8,994 nt of DNA from Acidobacteriota bacterium. GTDB taxonomy: Bacteria > Acidobacteriota > Terriglobia > Terriglobales > Acidobacteriaceae. A program made the position numbers and the translations under genes. This document shows, in pieces, positions 1 through 5,251 of this stretch; position 1 is the stretch's first letter, and each line of letters opens with the position of its first letter. The stretch lies in the NCBI GenBank assembly GCA_023410055.1, contig JAEYQK010000046.1, positions 1 through 8,994 of the forward strand, written 5' to 3'. The notes below the pieces were generated by a model that worked only from the letters and a program-made list of their open reading frames with translations, ran no database searches and was not told the origin of the DNA.

Positions 1-31
1 GTTCTTCAGATCCCGCCGAGGTTGAATATGT

Positions 32-553
32 TCAGGCGGTGGCTTCGCTACTGCTCGCTGGACCCGCTGACATGCGCCTGTATTCCTCTCCCGCTTCAAA
101 GGGCATGAGAACGACAAGCGTGTAGATTCCCAGAGCCGTTCCAAAAGGCGGACTTAACAAGTTCCAGAACGCCATTACGAGGGCAAGTGTCCTTCCCCAT
201 GGACGCAGCTTCTGCAGTCCCCATCCGGTGATAAAGCTGACAATCGCGTGGACACCAAAGACCAGTGCCAATATAACGAAGATTCCCGGAACGAATATTC
301 GGGCCTCGGGGTCTACGGTTTCACCGGTAGCTCTCAAAATGGCCGGAAGTGCCCCGGAAAGCGCAACCATGACGACGGTCGGAATCAGAAAGAATACGCC
401 AATGACGTACCAGAAGACCGCAACCAACTGGACGTGACCGGCAACGCGAGTCCTGGCAGCGACAGCAGCACGCGCTCCAATGATGTTTGTTCCACACCGG
501 GCACAGACTGTCTCCTCGCTGCTAATCGGCGAACCGCAACTGTTACAGTACAT
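32..553 (-). CDS. Zinc-ribbon membrane protein of unknown function
   Basis: This is a 173-residue protein that opens with a zinc ribbon: C3-x-x-C6 and C17-x-x-C20, each pair followed by Gly, as in the small zinc-ribbon domains found at the N-terminus of many bacterial membrane proteins. A short Ala/Arg-rich linker (about 27-40) leads to three hydrophobic stretches, roughly 42-65, 86-112 and 122-150, which should be membrane helices. The C-terminus is short, polar and Ser/Ala-rich. The ATG at 553 is supported by GGAGG at 562-558, four bases upstream. The ribbon should face the cytoplasm, but I see no motif that names an activity or partner. The gene is divergent from the tRNA-Ser gene and appears to stand alone. 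That it is a real gene is likely; its function is unknown. Confidence 0.82.
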   Translation of the reverse strand: MYCNSCGSPISSEETVCARCGTNIIGARAAVAARTRVAGHVQLVAVFWYVIGVFFLIPTVVMVALSGALPAILRATGETVDPEARIFVPGIFVILALVFGVHAIVSFITGWGLQKLRPWGRTLALVMAFWNLLSPPFGTALGIYTLVVLMPFEAGEEYRRMSAGPASSSEATA

Positions 554-557
554 GAAG

Positions 558-584
558 CCTCCATTGGTGATCGACGCACTTATA
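558..584 (-). promoter_or_regulatory. Candidate -10 box and ribosome binding site for the zinc-ribbon gene
   Basis: Read on the minus strand, TATAAG (584-579) lies about 18 nt upstream of the expected leader's end, and GGAGG (562-558) sits four bases before the ATG. No good -35 hexamer is found at a normal distance, so the ribosome site is convincing and the promoter only plausible. Confidence 0.35.
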
Positions 585-640
585 CATCATTGTCTACGTA
601 AAGAGACTAATGGAAGTTCCACGAAATCAGGAACGGCTTC

Positions 641-670
641 TCTTCAAGTTTCAGCCACATTTGGTATGAT
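641..670 (+). promoter_or_regulatory. Extended -10 promoter of the tRNA-Ser gene
   Basis: TATGAT (665-670) is preceded by TGG, giving the TGn extended -10 pattern. The -35 region around 641-648 is poor (TTCAAG or TCTTCA), which extended -10 promoters tolerate. Transcription would begin near 677, leaving a leader of about 22 nt before the mature tRNA at 699. Confidence 0.5.
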
Positions 671-698
671 GGATTTGCAACCGAGTAGTGCCGCGCGC

Positions 699-788
699 GG
701 AGAGGTGCGTGAGTGGTTGAAACGAGCCGCCTCGAAAGCGGCCATACCTTTACGGGTATCGGGGGTTCAAATCCCTCCCTCTCCGCCA
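699..788 (+). tRNA. tRNA-Ser, anticodon CGA (reads UCG)
   Basis: A complete class II tRNA folds by eye. The acceptor stem is GGAGAGG (699-705) with CCTCTCC (778-784), followed by discriminator G785 and an encoded CCA (786-788). The anticodon stem GCCGC/GCGGC encloses the loop CTCGAAA, anticodon CGA. A long variable arm with stem ATACC/GGTAT is typical of tRNA-Ser. The T-arm has the loop TTCAAAT closed by five pairs, one of them G-T. There is no U-rich hairpin after the tRNA, and the convergent peptidase gene ends 10 nt downstream. Confidence 0.97.
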
Positions 789-798
789 TCTTATCTTC

Positions 799-2469
799 CT
801 AATTGTTCCCTTTGAAAACCAGTTCAGTTTTCAACATCTCCACCGCTCTCTCCAGGGCGCGATCACGCCCCGCGCGAATGTCAGCGATTGTAGGCGGTAC
901 GGACACATCCGGCACGATTCCGACTCCGTTGAAAAGCTGTCCGTCAGGGTAATAGTCGTCCTTCGAGCCGATGAGGCACATTCCGCCACCGGGGAGTTGG
1001 AAGACCATGGGATTGCTAAGGCTGCCACCTGTGGGTTCGCCGACGATGGTGCCGCGCTTCATGGTTCGGATCCCGGTCACAAAGTGCTCTGCGGAGGAGT
1101 ACGTCGTGCCGCTCGTCAGCACGATTACTGGGCCGGTGTAGTGAACTGCAGAGTTGAACTGTTGTTTTCCGTAGGTACTCCGTTTCCAGCCGGGCATCTG
1201 GCGCCACGAGCGCACCGCGGCGACGTAATCGCGTGACCGCCAATTCAATCCGGCGAAGGGCTGGTCTCCTAGTATGGCTAGCACGGCCGACATGTTCTCA
1301 TCCCTGCCTCCGCCGTTGAGCCGAATATCGATGATAAGGCCGCTCGCCTTGGCGACAGTCGCAATGTTAGCGCGCAGTGTTCTGGCTGCAGCGTCGTCGG
1401 TAAACTCCTGTATGCGGAGATAGGCTATGTTGCCCGGTAGCATCTTGAACTCGGAGGGAATGGGCGTTTCGGGGAAATATCCGCCACGATTCGTGCGGCG
1501 CCGCGCGATGGACGAAATCATGCCGCCATCCGCCAGTCGGAACGAGAGATTTAGCGGAGTGTCGAGCGGTCCGCGGAGGAGCTCGATGCCATAGATCCAT
1601 CCGCTGCGATCCTGCGGCGCAAAGCCGAACACGTACGGCTCGACTTCCGCTTTCGCGAAGTCGAGGACCGGACGACCATCAATTGATACAAGCTCAACGC
1701 CCGGGACAATACCTTTTGCAGCTAGCGTTTTGTCTTCGACCTCCGTGACAATGACCTTTCCTTCCACGAGTCGGGTAGTTATCGGCGCAACGGCGTAGAG
1801 GCGGTCGTTCAGCTCGCTGGGAGCAACGAGGCGAGTGTGTCCGTCGCGCAAGATCGCCACGAAGCGTGTCAGCACGCGGTAATACTCTTCGGTGGTTTTC
1901 GCTTCGCGCACTTGCGAAAGGAACGCCATGTATTCTGCGTCCCAATCGACATTGATGCGCCCAAAGAACGGGAAATTGAAGCGAGCTTCCGACCAGATCT
2001 TAGAAAGGCCCGCCACCTTCTCCTCCTCGCTGAGCACTGGCTTGAAAGGAGTGGCGAGGGCGGGACTGTCCTTCCACAACGCCTCTTCCCTCTGGAGACG
2101 TGCTACGAGCGCCTTGAATTCGGGGCGACTGCGCAAGCCAGCGAATTCCGGTCCGTTAGCCACTTTGTCGCTGAGAGGCAGCGCCTCAAGGTCGGCGGCG
2201 TACTTCAGGGTGGTCATCGCTTTATCGGGATTTCCCCCGAGCGCTTCGTACCGCGCACGATCGTAGACAGTCTCCGGCCAATTCGGAACCGTGGTGATCT
2301 CTACATCGCTCGCTAGCTTCTCCAGGACAGCAGCCGCCTCGGCGAAAGCATGCCTGTCGGCCAGCGCCTGGGCGCACGCGACTTGCTGAGAAAGGCGTTC
2401 AGCCGGCGTTTCGGCCCACACGGGAACAAATAGAGCGCAAGCCGAGACGAACGCAATCAAACACCTCAT
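799..2469 (-). CDS. Secreted S41-family (tail-specific/tricorn-like) peptidase
   Basis: This is a 556-residue protein with an N-terminal signal peptide (hydrophobic 4-18, probable cleavage after VWA19), so it should act in the periplasm or outside the cell. Residues 20-130 look helical and TPR-like, including a GxPDKAxxxL segment. Residues 228-320 resemble a PDZ domain, with GIVPGVELVSIDGRPV at its core. Residues 345-525 are the S41 protease core: a DIRLNGGG strand-turn (381-388) and the nucleophile motif TTYSSAEHF, with S458 the likely nucleophile by its spacing to E461. The general-base Lys of CtpA-type enzymes, expected near 483, is replaced by Ser. DGH211 in LRDGHTRL resembles the catalytic His of tricorn-type S41 enzymes, so a Ser-His mechanism is likely. 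The start has a perfect ribosome site. Substrate unknown. No operon partner is present. Confidence 0.88.
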   Translation of the reverse strand: MRCLIAFVSACALFVPVWAETPAERLSQQVACAQALADRHAFAEAAAVLEKLASDVEITTVPNWPETVYDRARYEALGGNPDKAMTTLKYAADLEALPLSDKVANGPEFAGLRSRPEFKALVARLQREEALWKDSPALATPFKPVLSEEEKVAGLSKIWSEARFNFPFFGRINVDWDAEYMAFLSQVREAKTTEEYYRVLTRFVAILRDGHTRLVAPSELNDRLYAVAPITTRLVEGKVIVTEVEDKTLAAKGIVPGVELVSIDGRPVLDFAKAEVEPYVFGFAPQDRSGWIYGIELLRGPLDTPLNLSFRLADGGMISSIARRRTNRGGYFPETPIPSEFKMLPGNIAYLRIQEFTDDAAARTLRANIATVAKASGLIIDIRLNGGGRDENMSAVLAILGDQPFAGLNWRSRDYVAAVRSWRQMPGWKRSTYGKQQFNSAVHYTGPVIVLTSGTTYSSAEHFVTGIRTMKRGTIVGEPTGGSLSNPMVFQLPGGGMCLIGSKDDYYPDGQLFNGVGIVPDVSVPPTIADIRAGRDRALERAVEMLKTELVFKGNN

Positions 2470-2472
2470 TGG

Positions 2473-2480
2473 ACCTCCTC
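2473..2480 (-). promoter_or_regulatory. Strong ribosome binding site for the S41 peptidase
   Basis: On the minus strand GAGGAGGT (2480-2473) is a near-perfect match to the anti-Shine-Dalgarno sequence, four bases (counted from AGGAGG) before the ATG at 2469. It fixes the start, which also gives the clean signal peptide. It is the strongest ribosome site in the window. Confidence 0.8.
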
Positions 2481-2553
2481 ATTTACCTAGAAAGTTCACA
2501 CCGGTCTGTAAATTGGCGGAATCACGATGATGCGATTCATTCTCTTCCGAGAT

Positions 2554-2603
2554 CGCAAGGCGAACTTGCGCCCCGAGCATGGATGCCTCGAAAAGACATC
2601 CAT
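2554..2603. repeat. Two adjacent inverted repeats upstream of the S41 peptidase
   Basis: CGCAAG (2554-2559) and CTTGCG (2565-2570) form a perfect 6-bp palindrome with a 5-nt gap. Just beyond it, ATGGATG (2579-2585) and CATCCAT (2597-2603) form a 7-bp inverted repeat with an 11-nt gap. They lie about 85-135 nt before the peptidase ATG and could be regulator sites or leader hairpins. No convincing sigma70 promoter was found nearby. The rest of the gap (2604-2765) shows no gene or motif I recognise. Confidence 0.3.
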
Positions 2604-2765
2604 ACTTCACAATGGACTAGCCCATCGTTGTTCATTCCTGCTTGTCTGTACGGTGCGCCTAAAGAAAAGTTCCGTGATGTGTGCCGAATGATAGGAGAAA
2701 AGTCGTCACGACAAGCTTAGTGCGGAGGATTGAGAATGCGGAACGTGTCAGTGGACGGCTTGGTC

Positions 2766-2796
2766 GCGCCGCACTCCTGAATGAAGGGTGCGGCGC
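2766..2796 (-). terminator. Strong hairpin downstream of the transporter gene, terminator-like but without a U-tract
   Basis: GCGCCGCACTC (2766-2776) pairs with GGGTGCGGCGC (2786-2796) over 11 bp with one G-T pair and a 9-nt loop. It begins 13 nt after the transporter stop codon. Neither strand has a run of T after the stem, so it is not a classical intrinsic terminator. It may protect the mRNA 3' end, or it may be a dispersed extragenic palindrome. Confidence 0.4.
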
Positions 2797-2808
2797 TCCC
2801 AGTGGTGA

Positions 2809-4185
2809 CTAGTTTGTTGCCGCAGAGGAGGCGAATTTCTTGCGCCGCTCGGCGAGCTCGCTGGCGATCTCGATGTTCTTCTCGCGAGACAGCGGATAGA
2901 AGATCAGAGAAATTGCAACGGCCAAGAAGAAGAGGCCTGCGTAGACGCTTCCCGTCATCACAATGCCGTGCTGCGCGCTTAACGACTGTACGTCAGCCTG
3001 GGATGCGAAGCCGTAGGCATCCAGCAGCCATCCGGCGACAGCGCCGCCGAGGGCCAGACCTGCCCACAACGCAAAGACCACGCCGGAAGTGACTGTAGCG
3101 GTAGCGCGACGTCCGGTCTTCCACTCACCGAAGTCGGCAACATCGCCCATCATTGCCCACAGGATCGGGCCCGATAGTCCATAAGCGAATTGGCGGAGCG
3201 CTTCCGTGGCAATGATGACGTAGGTGGCATGCGGCGGAATTATGTAGAGAGCCGCACAAAGCAGGCCCGTCACAGCCATGCTGCCGATAAAGAGTGTCCG
3301 CTTGCCAACGCGTCTGGATACGGCAGTGGAGAGGGTAACACCTATCAGCAGTGACGCTAGGCCAAAACCGTTGAACCAAGCAAAGAGGTTCGCATGGCCG
3401 GCGACGTATCTGAAATAGGGCAGCATGACATTGCCACGCACAACGATGGCAGCGAAGTAGAACATCGTCGCCAGGAACAGAATGATCCAGGGCCGGTTGG
3501 TAAAGAGGTCCGAGAGGTCCTGCCCGAGCGAACTCTTCTGTTTCGGATCGGGCTGGATGCGTTCTTTCGTCGAGAAGAAGGCAATGACGAAGAACAGGAT
3601 GCTCAGAAGCAACAGTGAGCCCATGGTGAGCTGATAACCACGAGCATCGTTTCCACGGCCGAGGAACCCAACCAGAGGAACAGCGAGGGCCGATATGATG
3701 AAGCCAGCCGTGTTAGCGGCGAAATTGCGGTATGAAGCGATGCTGGTGCGCTCGTCGGGGTCCTCAGTCATAACGGCCGTCAGCGAAGCGTAAGGCACGT
3801 TGTTGACGGTGTAGACCACACGCAACAGAGCGTAGGTGACCCAAGCATAGATGATCTTTGCGCCCGGGCCAATGTTCGGAGTCGTAAATGTCAGGACGCC
3901 GATGACGCCGAAAGGCACAGCCGTCCAGATTAGCCAAGGACGGAACTTGCCCATTTTGCTCGTCGTCCGGTCGGCGATAACGCCCATGACGGGGTTCAAG
4001 CAAGCGACGGCCAGTCCCACGACAAGGAAGAGATTCCCTGCCTGAAATGCTGTCAGACCGAACGTGTGGGTGTAGAAATCCAGTTGCAGGGCAAGCATTG
4101 CCTGGAAAATAAAGTTTGCAGCCAAATCACCAAGGCTGTAGCCGACCTTTTCTTTTATCGAGAGCTTCTGAGTAAATTCAGCCAT
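2809..4185 (-). CDS. GPH-family (MelB-like) sugar transporter
   Basis: This 458-residue inner-membrane protein has the length and about 12 hydrophobic segments of the glycoside-pentoside-hexuronide:cation symporter family within the major facilitator superfamily. Family signatures are GYSLGD (15-20), FYTHTFGL (37-44), G68VIADRT then GKFRPWL (68-85), YTVNNVPYASL (125-135), and a central loop near 205-230. It should import a sugar or glycoside; the substrate cannot be read from sequence. Aligned by memory to MelB, the cation-site residues Arg52, Asp55 and Asp59 correspond to G57, V60 and N64, so cation coupling may be altered or lost. The ATG at 4185 lacks a strong ribosome site but begins the family's usual N-terminus. 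The gene has its own promoter, and no sugar-degrading enzyme lies beside it. Family assignment is firm. Confidence 0.9.
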   Translation of the reverse strand: MAEFTQKLSIKEKVGYSLGDLAANFIFQAMLALQLDFYTHTFGLTAFQAGNLFLVVGLAVACLNPVMGVIADRTTSKMGKFRPWLIWTAVPFGVIGVLTFTTPNIGPGAKIIYAWVTYALLRVVYTVNNVPYASLTAVMTEDPDERTSIASYRNFAANTAGFIISALAVPLVGFLGRGNDARGYQLTMGSLLLLSILFFVIAFFSTKERIQPDPKQKSSLGQDLSDLFTNRPWIILFLATMFYFAAIVVRGNVMLPYFRYVAGHANLFAWFNGFGLASLLIGVTLSTAVSRRVGKRTLFIGSMAVTGLLCAALYIIPPHATYVIIATEALRQFAYGLSGPILWAMMGDVADFGEWKTGRRATATVTSGVVFALWAGLALGGAVAGWLLDAYGFASQADVQSLSAQHGIVMTGSVYAGLFFLAVAISLIFYPLSREKNIEIASELAERRKKFASSAATN

Positions 4186-4260
4186 ATTGGCGTCACATCC
4201 ATTCGTTGAAGTTGTTCACTTCCAACACTTCGGTCTGTCGGTCACGGCTCCACGCTCCGG

Positions 4261-4277
4261 CACACACGAGCTGTGTG
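4261..4277. repeat. Small inverted repeat in the transporter leader
   Basis: CACACA (4261-4266) and TGTGTG (4272-4277) form a perfect 6-bp inverted repeat with a 5-nt gap. It lies in the predicted 5' leader of the transporter mRNA, about 76 nt before the ATG. It may be an RNA hairpin or a protein site; no function is evident. Confidence 0.25.
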
Positions 4278-4291
4278 GCGATGTCTAAACG

Positions 4292-4319
4292 CGGCTCAGC
4301 GACCATGGTATTTGAGCCG
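4292..4319. promoter_or_regulatory. Candidate operator at the transporter start point
   Basis: CGGCTCA (4292-4298) and TGAGCCG (4313-4319) are a perfect 7-bp inverted repeat with a 14-nt gap. It begins one base downstream of the -10 box, so it covers the expected transcription start. A dimeric repressor bound here would block the promoter. The centre also contains CCATGG. The regulator is unknown, and no regulator gene is in the window. Confidence 0.4.
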
Positions 4320-4320
4320 A

Positions 4321-4349
4321 ACTATATCCAGCGACATGACTGCGGTCAA
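4321..4349 (-). promoter_or_regulatory. Sigma70-type promoter for the sugar transporter
   Basis: On the minus strand TTGACC (4349-4344) is followed after exactly 17 nt by TATAGT (4326-4321), each hexamer one mismatch from consensus. Transcription would start near 4314, giving a leader of about 128 nt. This is the best promoter in the window, and it makes the transporter independent of the upstream murU-type gene. Confidence 0.65.
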
Positions 4350-4393
4350 GGAAATTAGTAACGGACAAGGGCGATGAGTTGTGGTGACTGCGC

Positions 4394-4489
4394 GAGTCCC
4401 TCTGCCGTCCCTACGGGACTCTTGAATCTGCGACGCACGACCGGGGGCTTACGCCCCCGGCTAGTTAACTAACGCCGCTTCGCGGCTTA
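4394..4489. repeat. Three-hairpin extragenic palindromic element
   Basis: Three tight hairpins follow one another. The first is GTCCC-TAC-GGGAC (4407-4419), with an alternative 7-bp pairing of GAGTCCC 4394-4400 and GGGACTC 4415-4421. The second is CCGGGGGC-TTAC-GCCCCCGG (4441-4460), a perfect 8-bp stem. The third is GCCGC-TTC-GCGGC (4474-4486), flanked by TAA and TTA that could extend it. There is no T-run, so it is not a simple terminator. From memory, elements with this order of motifs recur between genes in Acidobacteriota, resembling REP-type elements. It sits between the murU-type gene and the transporter promoter. Confidence 0.55.
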
Positions 4490-4510
4490 GAGCGAGAATG
4501 GATAATCCAG

Positions 4511-5251
4511 TTAGAAGACCCGCTTTCCTCGCACTTCCCTTTCCGCTTGCACGACGCTATCCAGAGTCCCTAAATCGCGCCAGTAGTATCCGTCAGCGCG
4601 GAAGCCTTGAATGCGTTCGCCGTTCGCCGCAAGACGCATGTAGGTGGGGATGATGGAGAAGACGCCGTCTTCTTCAATCATGTTCAGCAGTCGCGGCGAT
4701 ATCACGTGGATGCCGGCGAAGGCGAGCGATTCGGGGTTGTCACACGGGCGCGCCATCTCTGGCTGGTGGTCGCGGCCGGCTTTCCGTCCGCAGAGTTGCA
4801 GGCTGGGATCGAAGAGCAGATAGCGGGAGCTTTCGCGCTTCTGGACCGCGAGGGTAGCGAGTGCACGGCTGGCGCGATGAACGCGGATCATCTGGTCGAG
4901 ATCGATGGTACTGATGACGTCGACGTTGTGAAGAATGAAGGGTTCGTCGCCATCTGAGTTCTGGAAGAAGTAGGCGGCTTTCTTCAGTCCTCCGCCGGTG
5001 TCGAGCAAGATCTTCTCGCGCGAGAGGGTGATGCGCATGCCGAAGTAGAAATGCGAGACCAGGTAGTCGGAGATCATGTCGGCGAAGTGGTGTACGTTGA
5101 TGATGACCTCGCCTATGCCGAAAGACTTCAAGCGCGCCAGTGTTATCTCAAGGAGCGTCTTGCCTGCGACTTCGACCAGCGCCTTCGGGCGATCGTTCGT
5201 CACTGGACGCAGGCGGGTTCCCAGTCCTGCCGCAAGAACCATGGCCTTCAT
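4511..5251 (-). CDS. murU: Sugar-1-phosphate nucleotidyltransferase, MurU-like
   Basis: This is a 246-residue enzyme of the nucleotidyltransferase fold. It would transfer UMP (or another NMP) to a sugar-1-phosphate; in MurU the substrate is MurNAc-alpha-1-phosphate and the product UDP-MurNAc, in the cytoplasm. Visible motifs are the nucleotide loop LAAGLGTRLRPVT (6-18), PKALVEVAGK (22-31), DTGGGLKKA (84-92), the metal-binding Asp in HNVDVI (D111), AFAGIHVISP (177-186) and YWRDLGTLDS (223-232). The length fits the short MurU class and excludes the longer GlmU and RmlA types, though mannose-1-phosphate guanylyltransferases look similar. Its ATG overlaps the stop of the upstream AmgK-like kinase gene as ATGA, so translation is probably coupled. 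That pairing is the strongest argument for MurU. Confidence 0.8.
   Translation of the reverse strand: MKAMVLAAGLGTRLRPVTNDRPKALVEVAGKTLLEITLARLKSFGIGEVIINVHHFADMISDYLVSHFYFGMRITLSREKILLDTGGGLKKAAYFFQNSDGDEPFILHNVDVISTIDLDQMIRVHRASRALATLAVQKRESSRYLLFDPSLQLCGRKAGRDHQPEMARPCDNPESLAFAGIHVISPRLLNMIEEDGVFSIIPTYMRLAANGERIQGFRADGYYWRDLGTLDSVVQAEREVRGKRVF

Noticed and set aside
480..815. Plus-strand open frame crossing 699-788
   Set aside because: It reads through a complete tRNA-Ser and overlaps the zinc-ribbon gene; not a gene.
1837..2316. 159-codon plus-strand open frame
   Set aside because: Antisense to the S41 peptidase, with no motif or ribosome site; a shadow of the real gene's codon pattern.
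2469..2720. 83-codon plus-strand open frame in the gap before the peptidase
   Set aside because: No ribosome site and no domain; its composition does not resemble a protein, and it starts at the antisense of the peptidase ATG.
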